From contig JAVJQK010000068.1 in assembly GCA_040218145.1 (NCBI GenBank), forward strand, positions 1-42,200: a stretch of 42,200 nucleotides of DNA. Reading direction: 5' to 3'. Numbering within the stretch: the first letter of the stretch is position 1; every line of letters starts with the position of its first letter. The translations under genes and the position numbers were made by a program. The DNA comes from Sandaracinaceae bacterium. GTDB taxonomy: Bacteria; Myxococcota_A; Polyangia; Polyangiales; Sandaracinaceae. The notes beneath the pieces are model-generated. The model did no database searches and was not told where the DNA came from. It saw only the letters and a program-made list of their open reading frames with translations. Below are positions 18,001-25,485 of the stretch, in pieces.

Positions 18001-18668
18001 GCGTGGTGGTGGACCAAGGCGCGCGCCAGTCGCGCGTAGCGCGTATCCGCAAGATCTGCGATGCGGATGCAGACGTCGCGATCCGTCGTGCTCGGGAGCG
18101 ACTCATCGAAGGTCCCGGCCGCGAGCAGGGTCGAGAGCCGTACGAACAGGTTCGAGCCCTGGATATGCGGATTCCCGACGAGGAAGCTGCGCGTGTCGAG
18201 CTCCTCGGGCGCGCGGCACGTCACCGCGCTTCCAGCGGACTCGTGCCGCACGATGTCGGCGGCGATCATATCGAGCCCACCCGCACTCGCAGCCCCGAGG
18301 CACTCCTCCAGGTAAGTCGAATCCCAAGCATCGTCGTCATCGAGGATCGCGACGAAGAGCGTGCTGGGGTCCTCGACCTCACGCGTCAGCCAGTCGAGCC
18401 CGACGTTCCAGCCACCGCTCGCGCCCCGCGTCCGGTCGTTCTCGAGGTACTTGATGCGGGTGCGCGGGAGCGCCGCGTGCGAGACGATGCGCCGGTTGTC
18501 GTCGCGATGGCGGCGATCAGAGTCGTCGACGACGACCAGGAAGTCTGGCGCCCAGGTCTGTGTCGCGACGGCCCGAAGCGACCGGTTCGCGAGCTCGCTC
18601 GCGCGATTCCGCGTCGCGACGAGGACCGCGACCGAGGGCAGCGACTCCCGGTCGGCCTGTTCGGACAC
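15009..18668 (-). CDS. Giant fusion: GT2 glycosyltransferase, second GT-like domain, kinase-like domain, SAM methyltransferase
   Basis: A 1219-aa cytoplasmic protein. Residues 12-220 are a GT2 domain ([26 protein letters not shown] with the metal-binding DxD). Residues 296-640 form a second GT-A-like domain ([20 protein letters not shown]). Residues 832-960 are a kinase/phosphotransferase fold: [11 protein letters not shown], Lys852 in [10 protein letters not shown], catalytic NIHPDNLV (Asp935, Asn936) and LVDYGSD as the DFG equivalent. Residues 1028-1130 are a class I methyltransferase ([24 protein letters not shown]). All catalytic residues look present. The GTG at 18668 gives [21 protein letters not shown], with GGAG upstream; the frame continues upstream to 19610 only as antisense-like sequence inside the next gene. 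It is coupled to the LOG-like gene by ATGA and lies 44 bp after the Cys-repeat lipoprotein gene. The substrate is unknown. Confidence 0.9.
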   Translation of the reverse strand: MSEQADRESLPSVAVLVATRNRASELANRSLRAVATQTWAPDFLVVVDDSDRRHRDDNRRIVSHAALPRTRIKYLENDRTRGASGGWNVGLDWLTREVEDPSTLFVAILDDDDAWDSTYLEECLGAASAGGLDMIAADIVRHESAGSAVTCRAPEELDTRSFLVGNPHIQGSNLFVRLSTLLAAGTFDESLPSTTDRDVCIRIADLADTRYARLARALVHHHAEPGRARLSSKGSAAKLAGLTAFWRKYMGRMTEAERRAFADRAERLFGWSEPGLERSTLAEPPQWVAPDPAARVALVVGVIASAANAAQVASLAKELAGLTTDRRLANLDLVLLENGPRPPASGLEDVVADARRAGIGCFFLPLEQQTFDAAAGHFGRPFDRGLGRASIATARTMLQAYLHDLAKRRPGAVVWILDEDMQLETLAWRAGRGVASEPLAVVDVLDRLREQRVDVAIGTVTDAPPLPFASCVRTQLVDAYHNLEWLAALEPSHELPDRSAENMALRARCEDYYYDLSRRETDHLESPFWITPSTGSATARDAFISTMLRLPRILAGEQVFRPLLVDGAVDPVAMAKPSVHRGGNAFVFDPEALRDFPNAVPEVEGQSTRRSDMVWSLLNRYVAGRTVVRIPFAVRQDRRRGPVGGLDLGKLCRDIQGFALYSALEALCLEKLEVHRAAGAGGVPDLSRFAERDVTYTIRKFRKFLRERTAAFALSFHRAAGLAHALSGYFEPSRADRYWWLGDAECAAAVTSAREFLAVLRAEYDVKRLAEFRRRVNVVSDDVVREYLAELEGELAARRSATRSGPVTWIDEQRIENARAWLGRAFAHRDALRLLGTGSEAVVLTDGRTVYKYIDYWKGRDHEERLAFLHSLVGRFEGATSLYPLREVRADRARVVLTYDYEPSVPYRGGYASGLLTLLHDCRRAGVVCTNIHPDNLVVVGPHVKLVDYGSDVRPYDDRGFRRMARRAFLTAHHSANPELKTLMRRSIDDEALPELAGFVQFWSAFHPPSKETLVDDRLVQAVREIRPARLLDYGCGRGRLAARLAQEGIAVTAYDPDASLAEHWRDATGPGFLTRGEVEVLRSREQSAFDAVVCCLVLCTLGDEDARSVLDDVRALLHRGGSAILVVCNPRHVGCHTALQHRVLPSAWEPEESFAYTKLVRSSGRLRHEVHRPMRHYEEMFRAAALRVESIDETPGVNVDTMEPASDFMIFRCRAEGP

Positions 18669-18712
18669 CGTCTCCGATGCTCCTGCTGTGGGCCGCAGGG
18701 GGCCGTGCGCCG

Positions 18713-20887
18713 TCACGGATGAGGCTGCCACTCGTACGCGGCCGTGCTCCAGGAGGCGCGGACTCCGCTCACCTCGTCCACCGTCTCCATGCCGGCGCCC
18801 TCGTTCATGTGGAAGCGGAGGACGTCGTTCGGGTGGGTGTACTCGACGGCGGGCGTGAAGGCTCCGCCGCGGACGGCGGCGTTCATGAGGTGGACCTCGT
18901 CCACGGCCCCGATGAAGTGATCCCCCGCGACGTAGAAGGGGGTCCCTGCGACGGGGGGCACGTAGGTCGCGGCGCCCTGGTCGACGAGCATGCCGTCGAC
19001 ATAGAAGCGCAGGGTCGAGCCGTCGTACCCACACGAGTAGTGGTGCCAGGCGCCCGAGGTCAGGACGGACATGGGCGCGCCGAAGCGCTGGAAGCCACTG
19101 CCGGTCCCAACCGTGCACTGGATGTTGCCGCGATACAGCTCGATGAACATGCACCTGTGCCCGGCCGAGCACGCGTTCGCGAGCTTCTGGGCGGGGTCGG
19201 AGTACGTGACGCTGTCGATCCTCGCCCACAGCTCGAGCGTGAAGGTGGGGGAGTAGGTGATCGGGTCCACCGAGCGGAGGTTGTCCCCGCTCACCGCGGT
19301 GCGTCGGATGGCGAAGTCCGAAGGGACGCAAGCTCCGGCGTCGCACCGCTCCTCCGATGCGCACGGCACGTCCACGTAGCCGAGCCCGCCGGGCTCGCAC
19401 GTCCGGGTGGTGCTGGCGTCGAGGCAGGTCGCGCTGCCCGGGCTGCACAGCCAGGGGACGCACGCGCCCGCCCTGCACGTCGACATGCTCGCGCAAGGGC
19501 TGAGCGTGGAGCCGAGCCCGTCCGCGTTGCAGACCCGGCGGGTCATCGCGTCGCTGCAGTCCACCGCGCCCGGCACGCAGGTTCGGGGGACACAGCTCGC
19601 GCTCGAGCACGACTCATCGGAGGCGCAGGCGCCGACGACCCAGCCGAGGCCATCGGGCTGGCAGGTGAGCGTGGAGTCGATGCCCCCGCACGCCGTGGAT
19701 CCAGGCGCGCACGTCTGGGGGACGCAGGCTCCAGCGAGACACGTCTCCATCGCGCCGCACGTGGCCGACGACCACCCGAGACCGTCGGCGTCGCACACAC
19801 GCCGCTCGGCCGCGGAGGTGCACTCGACCGCGCCGGGGGTGCAGACATGCGGGGTGCAGTCGCCTCCCGCGCACGACTCGCCCGCGCCGCACGGCGTGCT
19901 CGTCCAGCCGAGGCCGTCGGCGTCGCAGGCGAGCCGCGTGTCCGTGCCGCCGCAGGACGTCGCCCCGGGCGTGCAGCGATGAGGCACGCACGCGCCGCTC
20001 AGACACGTCTCCGTCGCGCCGCAGGCGGTGCTGCTCCAGCCGAGCCCGTCGGCCTGGCAGAGGCGCCGCGTCGCGGCGTCCACGCACTCCGCGGTGCCCG
20101 GGGCACAGGCGTGCGCGACGCACGCGCCCCCGCTGCACGACTCTCCCGCGGCGCAGGCTTCGGTGCCCCACCCCAGTCCGTCGTCGCCGCAGACGATCCG
20201 GGTGCCCGCTCCACCGCACATCGCCTCGCCGGGCGTGCAGGCGTGAGGAACGCAAGCCCCAGCGACGCAGGTCTCGCTCGCCTCGCAAGCCGCGCTCGTC
20301 CACTCCAGGCCATCGGGGGCGCACGCGCGACGCGTGCCGGCGTCGACGCACTCGACCGCTCCGGGGTCGCAGACCCGAGCCTCACAGCTCCCCGCGCGGC
20401 ACGACTCCTCGCTCGCGCACGACTCGACGCTCCACCCCGTGCCGTCGTCCAGGCAGACCGCGCGCTGGTCGGCGGACGTGCAGGCCGCGTCGCCTGGCTC
20501 GCACGACCGCGGGATGCACGCCCCGGCCACGCACGACTCGCCGGTCGCGCAGTCGGTCGTCTCGAAGCCGAGACCGTCCGCGCGGCACCGAGAGCGAGTG
20601 TCGTCATCGTCACACGCCGCCTCGCCGGGCGCGCAGATCCACTCGACGCACGCGCCGTCGCGACACGACTCTTCCGGAGCGCACGAGGAGAGGTCGTAGC
20701 CCGTGCCGTCGCCGCGACACACCTGCCGGACCGACAGCCCCTCGCACATCACCGCGCCCGGCGTGCACACGCTGGCCGCGTCGCCCGCGCTCGCGTCCTC
20801 CGGACCCGGGACATCACCGTCACAGCCGATCGACGCCACGCCGAGCGCCACGCCGAGGACCATCCAGCGCCACTTGTCATGCTCCAT
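18713..20887 (-). CDS. Cys-rich 11-repeat lipoprotein with LamG/ConA-like lectin domain
   Basis: A 724-aa surface lipoprotein. The ATG at 20887 has GGGGAGAAGCG just upstream. The signal peptide ends at a lipobox (VASIGC, Cys22), followed by an Asp/Ala/Gly linker. Residues 40-523 are eleven 44-aa repeats, each with six Cys in the same spacing. A typical unit contains CTPGA, TRRVC, DGLGW and ETCLAGACVP, resembling myxobacterial Cys-rich surface modules that are probably disulphide-bonded. Residues about 530-724 are a LamG/concanavalin-like jelly roll (FTLELWARID, WHHYSCGYDG, LRFYVDGMLV), often carbohydrate-binding. Its stop is 44 bp before the GT-kinase-methyltransferase fusion on the same strand, so it may head that operon. 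It may bind or carry the glycan made there. Confidence 0.88.
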   Translation of the reverse strand: MEHDKWRWMVLGVALGVASIGCDGDVPGPEDASAGDAASVCTPGAVMCEGLSVRQVCRGDGTGYDLSSCAPEESCRDGACVEWICAPGEAACDDDDTRSRCRADGLGFETTDCATGESCVAGACIPRSCEPGDAACTSADQRAVCLDDGTGWSVESCASEESCRAGSCEARVCDPGAVECVDAGTRRACAPDGLEWTSAACEASETCVAGACVPHACTPGEAMCGGAGTRIVCGDDGLGWGTEACAAGESCSGGACVAHACAPGTAECVDAATRRLCQADGLGWSSTACGATETCLSGACVPHRCTPGATSCGGTDTRLACDADGLGWTSTPCGAGESCAGGDCTPHVCTPGAVECTSAAERRVCDADGLGWSSATCGAMETCLAGACVPQTCAPGSTACGGIDSTLTCQPDGLGWVVGACASDESCSSASCVPRTCVPGAVDCSDAMTRRVCNADGLGSTLSPCASMSTCRAGACVPWLCSPGSATCLDASTTRTCEPGGLGYVDVPCASEERCDAGACVPSDFAIRRTAVSGDNLRSVDPITYSPTFTLELWARIDSVTYSDPAQKLANACSAGHRCMFIELYRGNIQCTVGTGSGFQRFGAPMSVLTSGAWHHYSCGYDGSTLRFYVDGMLVDQGAATYVPPVAGTPFYVAGDHFIGAVDEVHLMNAAVRGGAFTPAVEYTHPNDVLRFHMNEGAGMETVDEVSGVRASWSTAAYEWQPHP
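19319..20770 (-). repeat. Eleven 132-bp in-frame tandem repeats inside the Cys-rich gene
   Basis: These encode the 44-aa six-cysteine units. All eleven keep the same length and the six Cys positions, but their amino acids differ, with units 6-8 most alike. This points to old amplification under structural constraint, possibly with local gene conversion. Confidence 0.85.
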
Positions 20888-20988
20888 CGCTTCTCCCCAC
20901 GCGCCAAGAACGAACAGCCCGCTGTCGAGCGGAAGAGCGAGCGCCAGGCACGCTCCACGCACTGCAACGTAACGGGCGAGCGCGGCTC

Positions 20989-21122
20989 CTGTCTACAGAC
21001 AGCCATCACGACATCACCGACTGTCGGCTACCGGGCCAACCGATTGAAATTCCAGACAATACGGGATCGACTAGAGCATCTTTGCTCTAGCGGAGCTGCC
21101 CACCCATAGAGCAACAATGCTC
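20989..21122. promoter_or_regulatory. Cluster of four small palindromes between divergent genes
   Basis: Inside the 350-bp gap between divergent starts at 20887 and 21238 are CTGTCTACAGACAG (20989-21002), CCGACTGTCGG (21017-21027), the perfect hairpin CTAGAGCATCTTTGCTCTAG (21071-21090), and a related GAGCAACAATGCTC (21109-21122). The last two share AGAGCA and TGCTC arms. The segment 21035-21120 is the most AT-rich of the surroundings. It could be operator/promoter DNA or a small RNA. No protein gene is seen in the gap. Confidence 0.55.
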
Positions 21123-21224
21123 GATACTGATCGCGCGCCCGCGTCGTGATTCGCCTATGTGAGGAGGGGCCGGGATACCGCGGCGGTCCCGAGGCTGGGC
21201 GCAGCCCCGAGCCTTCGACCGACG

Positions 21225-21230
21225 TAGACT
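21225..21230 (+). promoter_or_regulatory. Putative -10 element TAGACT before the 92-aa gene
   Basis: TAGACT lies 7 nt before the GTG start at 21238, so the transcript would begin at or next to the start codon. No good -35 element is visible. Confidence 0.4.
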
Positions 21231-21237
21231 CGCCGCG

Positions 21238-21516
21238 GTGGACGTTTGGCGCGTCGAGCGAGTGGAGACCCGGGAGCTGGACTGCAGCTTCTCCGAGCCG
21301 GCGAGCGCGACCGTCACGCAGCTCGTGGCCGACGGCGAGATCCTCGCGGACGCGCTCGAGTACACCCCAGTCCTTCTGCGAGAGGCCGCCGAAGGACAAG
21401 CGCCGATCGGGCTCTTCCTCGATCTACCCGGTCACCCCCAGTGGTCGCCGTTGGTCCGGGTCGCCGAGCGCGTGGAGCTCGCCCTCGGCGACCTCGTGGT
21501 CAGCCGCTGGTCGTGA
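21238..21516 (+). CDS. Hypothetical 92-aa protein
   Basis: No family recognised. The GTG start gives VDVWRVERVETRELDCSFSE, with no Shine-Dalgarno sequence but a -10-like TAGACT 7 nt upstream, suggesting a leaderless mRNA. The protein is acidic and soluble with alternating strand-like segments (IGLFLDLPGHPQW, VELALGDLVVSRW). It has no Cys pattern, signal peptide or membrane segment. Codon use resembles that of the neighbours. It stands alone, 112 bp before the next small gene on the same strand. Confidence 0.6.
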   Translation: MDVWRVERVETRELDCSFSEPASATVTQLVADGEILADALEYTPVLLREAAEGQAPIGLFLDLPGHPQWSPLVRVAERVELALGDLVVSRWS

Positions 21517-21616
21517 TCAGCCCATACAGTCCGGGTGTATCGGCTCGCTCCGGCGCCGCCGTCCCATGAAACCCGAGGCGCCCTGACCCTCCGTCGACGG
21601 CTATCTCCCGAGGCAA

Positions 21617-21622
21617 TAGCCT
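21617..21622 (+). promoter_or_regulatory. Putative -10 element TAGCCT before the 87-aa gene
   Basis: TAGCCT is 6 nt before the ATG at 21629, the same leaderless-type arrangement seen before several other genes in the window. It sits inside a small GAGGC...GCCTC inverted repeat. Confidence 0.4.
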
Positions 21623-21628
21623 CCAAGT

Positions 21629-21892
21629 ATGAGCATCGACCTCCAGCGGCTGGCCGTCGCGATTCAGTGCCGGATGCCGGACTGGGTCCTGGACGTGAAC
21701 GTGGGGGAGAAGTTCGACGCGGATGGGGAGCCTGCGCTGCGCATCACGCTGATCGTCGAGGCCAAGCCGGAGCTGTTCGGGGACGGACCGCGGCTCGAGA
21801 GCGCCGTGGACGCCGTCCACGCGGTGGTCGAGCAGATGGGAGTCGATCGCTGGCCATACACCAACTTCGTGAGTGTCGACGACGCCGCGTGA
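21629..21892 (+). CDS. Hypothetical 87-aa protein
   Basis: No family recognised. MSIDLQRLAVAIQCRMPDWV opens an acidic soluble protein with a predicted helix-strand pattern (DGEPALRITLIVEAKPELFG, ESAVDAVHAVVEQMG), a plausible compact alpha/beta fold. There is no signal peptide. The start is supported by the TAGCCT hexamer 6 nt upstream instead of a ribosome site. A 144-bp gap then separates it from a convergent gene; nothing is seen there. Confidence 0.6.
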   Translation: MSIDLQRLAVAIQCRMPDWVLDVNVGEKFDADGEPALRITLIVEAKPELFGDGPRLESAVDAVHAVVEQMGVDRWPYTNFVSVDDAA

Positions 21893-22036
21893 CCGACGGA
21901 CGATGTCGCGGGGGTGGGCAATGTCGATGTCGTTCTTCGGCGTCTACCTGCGTGACGGCGAAGGGGTGACCTGGACGACGTGACGCCGCTCGGCCGCTGC
22001 GCGCTCGCGATCGTCGACAGAGTTCTCCGGAGTGCC

Positions 22037-22843
22037 CTAACCCCGTAGGGATCGGGGCCAGCGGCGCGCCTCCTCGGTCGGAGGCACCATCTCGAACCGG
22101 TGGCCGGTGAGGTCCGCGACCTCCCGCGGCTCCGAGTCTTCGCGGCGCCATCGATAGAGGCGGCCTTCGCGGCCGAAGACGAGCGATCCATCGCGCGCGA
22201 GGTCGGCCCACGTGAGCTCGCCGAGGTCTCGCGAGCCGAGCCGGTACACCGCCGGGCGGCCCTTCGTGCCGTCGCGGATCAGTCGATCGGCCCCGCGCGG
22301 CGCGGCCTTGCTCCAGCTCCGACCCCGCTCGTGTCGCGTCCACCCATGATGCGCCTCGGGCGCCTTCAAGACGGCCTCTCCCAGCGTCAACGACGATCGG
22401 CCGTTGCCCTGCCAGGCGAAGTAGCTCCACAACTCCGAGACCTCGAGCACCTCCGGCAGACCGCCGTCGTGAGGCTCACCCGTCACGCCGAGCACCACAT
22501 GTCGGTCGGACGGGAAGAACCCCCCACCCGTCCACGGCAGCTGCTCCTCCCAGTAGGCGAGCGGGGTGAAGAACGGGGGGCGGCTGATCGCGGTGAACCG
22601 CACGCCCCGCTTGCGCGCGGCGTAGACGAACAGCTCGCCGCGCGGGGACACGCCGCTGGCGCCCAGCTCGACCACCCCCACGAGCCACTGGCCCGCCTCG
22701 ACGCGGTCGGTGGAGAGGTCCCAGCGCAGCAGCTGAGCGTGCTTCGAAGGCCCGCGGCGGAGCACCACCACCATGTCAGCGTCGCGCGCGACGATCCCGT
22801 AGGAGGACGTCTTGGGTGACGTGCGGTCGGTTCCGTCCGACAT
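22037..22843 (-). CDS. Hypothetical 268-aa protein with propeller-like strand repeats
   Basis: A soluble protein with no signal peptide and no recognised family. Short repeated strand motifs such as MVVVLRRGPSKHAQLLRWDL, GELFVYAARKRGVRF, DRHVVLGVTGEP, GSLVFGREGRLYRWRR suggest blades of a beta-propeller or similar all-beta fold reporting 'rendered' values. The catalytic motifs of known enzymes are absent. The ATG at 22843 is chosen because TAGCCT lies 8 nt upstream (22852-22857 on the - strand) and no Shine-Dalgarno sequence is present. Confidence 0.65.
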   Translation of the reverse strand: MSDGTDRTSPKTSSYGIVARDADMVVVLRRGPSKHAQLLRWDLSTDRVEAGQWLVGVVELGASGVSPRGELFVYAARKRGVRFTAISRPPFFTPLAYWEEQLPWTGGGFFPSDRHVVLGVTGEPHDGGLPEVLEVSELWSYFAWQGNGRSSLTLGEAVLKAPEAHHGWTRHERGRSWSKAAPRGADRLIRDGTKGRPAVYRLGSRDLGELTWADLARDGSLVFGREGRLYRWRREDSEPREVADLTGHRFEMVPPTEEARRWPRSLRG

Positions 22844-22851
22844 GGAACCAG

Positions 22852-22857
22852 AGGCTA
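22852..22857 (-). promoter_or_regulatory. Putative -10 element TAGCCT before the 268-aa propeller-like gene
   Basis: Read on the - strand, TAGCCT is followed by 8 nt and the ATG at 22843. A second TAGCCT occurs about 20 bp further upstream. No -35 element is evident. Confidence 0.35.
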
Positions 22858-22986
22858 CTCGTTCCGCGCCCCGAGGCTAGAGACGAGCCATTGGGGCCCA
22901 ACGACTCGACGCTGCCGCGCCGGGAACCCCGCGGGGGCGTCCAATCGCTGCCCGGCTCACACGTTCGCAACGACGATGTCCACGCA

Positions 22987-24534
22987 TCATCGGCCCGACG
23001 ACTCCCGCGCTCGCGCCGCGACCAGCACCAGCCCGAGCGCCAACGAGGACAGAGCCAGATCGCCCAGCTGGAGCCCGCTTACCAGGCTCGGGAGCGGCTC
23101 GGACGCCGCCGGCTGGGCAGCCGACGCCGGCGTCGGTGCGATGATCACCTCGAGTTGCGGATCGAGCGAAGCGATGGCGAGCGTCGGTCGACGCGCGATC
23201 TCGATGTGGCGTGTCGGCCGAAGGGATCCGTCGGCGCCACGGACCTCCCGTGCGCCGTTCATCTCACCGATCGCGATCGGCACGGCGCGCATCCGGACGC
23301 TCGCCGAGTCCAGGAGCGCGGAGCGGCGCCGAGCGTAGGCGGCGCCCGCTGGAACGGCGACCTCGCACAGCGAAGCCCACCCGCCGGCGCGCCCGGAGCG
23401 CTCGAGCGCCTCGGTGACGAACGAGAGCGGTGCGCCGGGCGGGAGTCGATAACAGACCTCCGTGGGATCGTAGGGAACGGGGATCGGCGCCCCGGCCGGG
23501 AACGAACGGGAGCGCCCGTCGAGCACGACACCGCGTCCGTCACTCTGTAACAGGACGTGTGGCCCATGCGGCAACCGTGAGGTGATGGGTCGGCGCGACA
23601 AAGCGCCGGTCGCGCGGGAGTCCTGGGTGTTCGCCTCCACGGCCGCAGCGCGCGCACGAGCAAACATGCAGCGGTGATCGGTGACATCGACGGCCGCGAC
23701 CAGCGCCACTAGCGAGATCACGAGGACGCGGGCGTGGAGCTCGGAGGCGCCCGCCGCAGCAGACCGTGGTCGACACCGAAAGACGTACAGCGCGAGCGCG
23801 ACAGCCGCGGCGACCAGCCCGAGGTCCAGGGCGCCCAGGCCGAGCGAGAGGTCTGCCCAGGGGAGCTCAGCCTGCGGGTTCGCCTCGAGCTGCCCGGCCA
23901 CCGTTCGCTCGATCCCGCGAACCCCCGCCTGGTGGAGCAAGACCCCAGCCGCCATCGCCGACAGCGCGGCGTCGGGCAGCGCGGCCCGCGAGCGAGCCGC
24001 CGCGACGAAGGCCGACGCGGCGACGAGGAGGCCGCCCAGCATCCATGCGCTGGTCCCCCTCACGACCGCTGCACAGTCGTCGACCGAACCGCCTGCCGAC
24101 TCCGGTGGCCACCCGTTCGGCGCGTGCGCCACGGCCAAGAGCGCGACCGCGCCACCGCTCACGGCGAACGCGCCCGCGTCACGATGCCGCCAGGCCCGCA
24201 GGAAGCTGAAGCACGCAACTGCACCTGCGACGGCCGGCGCCCAGCCAGCAGGGACGAGGAGCGCGGTCGCGCCCGCCGCCGCGCCGACGATGGCGCGGAC
24301 GACACGTGAGGCGGAGGACCCGATGGCGGCGACGCCCAGCACCACGGCCACGAACGCGGCGAGTCCGCGTTCGTGCCAGAGCGCGAGCAAAGTCACCAGC
24401 CCGTCGAACCACTCCATCGACGGGCTTCCAGTCGCCGCGCTGGCCCACGCGGTGTCGAGGGCCACCGTCAGCATGAGGGCAGCCAAGAGTGCCCCCAGCC
24501 CACCGCCGCGTTCACGTACGTCAACCGAGCTCAT
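22987..24534 (-). CDS. Polytopic membrane protein with C-terminal extracytoplasmic region (515 aa)
   Basis: No family recognised. Residues 12-285 contain about seven hydrophobic stretches (ALLAALMLTVAL, LAAFVAVVLGVAAIG, ALLVPAGWAPAVAGAVACF, FAVSGGAVALLAVAH, MLGGLLVAASAFVAAA, LGLVAAAVALALYVF, VLVISLVALVAAVDV). A soluble block of about 200 residues follows, with ExxVCYRLPPG and RRSALLDSASVRMRAVPI, resembling a biopolymer-transport/TonB-associated-type periplasmic segment. A final hydrophobic helix closes the protein (LALSSLALGLVLVAA). It starts only 31 bp from a divergent peptidase-like gene, so the two may share control. Confidence 0.75.
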   Translation of the reverse strand: MSSVDVRERGGGLGALLAALMLTVALDTAWASAATGSPSMEWFDGLVTLLALWHERGLAAFVAVVLGVAAIGSSASRVVRAIVGAAAGATALLVPAGWAPAVAGAVACFSFLRAWRHRDAGAFAVSGGAVALLAVAHAPNGWPPESAGGSVDDCAAVVRGTSAWMLGGLLVAASAFVAAARSRAALPDAALSAMAAGVLLHQAGVRGIERTVAGQLEANPQAELPWADLSLGLGALDLGLVAAAVALALYVFRCRPRSAAAGASELHARVLVISLVALVAAVDVTDHRCMFARARAAAVEANTQDSRATGALSRRPITSRLPHGPHVLLQSDGRGVVLDGRSRSFPAGAPIPVPYDPTEVCYRLPPGAPLSFVTEALERSGRAGGWASLCEVAVPAGAAYARRRSALLDSASVRMRAVPIAIGEMNGAREVRGADGSLRPTRHIEIARRPTLAIASLDPQLEVIIAPTPASAAQPAASEPLPSLVSGLQLGDLALSSLALGLVLVAARARESSGR

Positions 24535-24565
24535 CTCGCGCGAAGGCTCCGCTGAGTGGTTGACG

Positions 24566-25237
24566 ATGTCATTTGCGACGGGGCAGTGTATCGAGGACGG
24601 AGGTTACTTGGCAGGGGTTTGGGCACATCGCGTCGGGGCGTGGACATCCAGCGGTCCAGGATATCAACATGTATTCCCGATCCGCGGACTGGATGACCTG
24701 CTGCATAGGTTGAAGCTGAGCCCGGGATTGCGCGGGCAGGTCGACCGCCTCGGAATCGTGGCGCACGGAGACCGTGACGGAGTCGTCAGGCTGGAGCCGA
24801 CGATACTCAACGCCTTCACAGTCTCACGCCGGCTCACGGAGCACTTCGAGAAGCTGCGGATCTATCTCACGCCCCGAGCATTCATGTCTTTCGAGTCGTG
24901 CATCGCGGGCGCTGGGGCCGACGGGTCCGCCCTGCTGACGGCCGTGAGTCGTCAGCTGCCGGGACGGACTATCGTCGGGTACGAGGTCTTCGGACTCATC
25001 GGCAGGGAGGGGCTGCCGAATACTCCAGGACGCGTTCAGGAACGCACCAACGCGCTCGTCGACGGCGGGCGCCGCGCCTTCCTGACCCCGAGCAGCATCT
25101 TCGCGAAATGGGCCCGGGACGGGAACGTCATCCGGTGGGCGATGTACGGTCGCGATGGCTCGAACCACTGCGGCGCACCAGGGTGTCCGGGGCACGCCGA
25201 GGCGATTCACCACTGCCCACCCCCGCCAGCGCCATAG
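24566..25237 (+). CDS. Clan-CD peptidase-like (caspase/CHAT-type) protein, 223 aa
   Basis: Two motifs typical of clan CD cysteine peptidases are visible: a hydrophobic strand ending in His-Gly (DRLGIVAHGDRDG, His67) and a second ending in Cys (AFMSFESCIAGAGADG, Cys112) about 45 residues later. Between them lies LTEHFEKLRIYLT, and after them TIVGYEVFGLIG, as in CHAT and DUF4347-like folds. The C-terminus has a Cys/His cluster (NHCGAPGCPGH, HHC) that could bind zinc. The ATG at 24566 is 31 bp from the divergent start of the membrane protein; no strong ribosome site is visible. No signal peptide is present. Proteolytic activity and target are unknown. Confidence 0.68.
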   Translation: MSFATGQCIEDGGYLAGVWAHRVGAWTSSGPGYQHVFPIRGLDDLLHRLKLSPGLRGQVDRLGIVAHGDRDGVVRLEPTILNAFTVSRRLTEHFEKLRIYLTPRAFMSFESCIAGAGADGSALLTAVSRQLPGRTIVGYEVFGLIGREGLPNTPGRVQERTNALVDGGRRAFLTPSSIFAKWARDGNVIRWAMYGRDGSNHCGAPGCPGHAEAIHHCPPPPAP

Positions 25238-25485
25238 GACGGCCGGCCGACCCGCAGGTCGACGTGTCGGGCTGGTCATGAACCACATGCGCCCTCGGGG
25301 GGTCGAGCGCCCGGAGAGCTGCCTCTGATTGCGACGGCCTCGGGCTGGCCGCGCGCGCGCGTCACGCGCCCCCGAACCGATCCGCCGCGCCCCGATGTGC
25401 GAACCTCCGGCGGGGCCTACGTGCCCCCGTGACGGGCGGGCTGACCTGGGCTCGCGGCGCGCACATCCCGGGGCGAGGTGAGCAC
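25238..25485. other. Intergenic stretch before the zinc peptidase
   Basis: About 250 bp, very GC-rich, with an alternating CGCGCGCG tract near 25350. No convincing gene, terminator or promoter was seen except GAGGTG just before the next start codon. Confidence 0.4.

Noticed and set aside
15258-18722. 1154-aa open frame on the + strand
   Set aside because: It is antisense to the GT-kinase-methyltransferase gene, whose domains and motifs are clear. GC-rich DNA often leaves such a mirror frame open, and its product has no motif and is rich in Arg/Glu/Val.
18669-19610. Upstream extension of the fusion protein
   Set aside because: The frame is open but lies entirely within the Cys-repeat gene in another reading frame and has no family resemblance; the GTG at 18668 begins the GT2 domain.
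18560-21109. 849-aa open frame on the + strand
   Set aside because: Antisense to the Cys-rich repeat gene. Its regular Arg/Ala/Gly pattern is the mirror of the 44-aa repeat.
23681-24565. N-terminal extension of the clan-CD peptidase-like gene
   Set aside because: It is antisense to the membrane protein and rich in Ala/Thr/Arg; the protein proper begins at the ATG at 24566.
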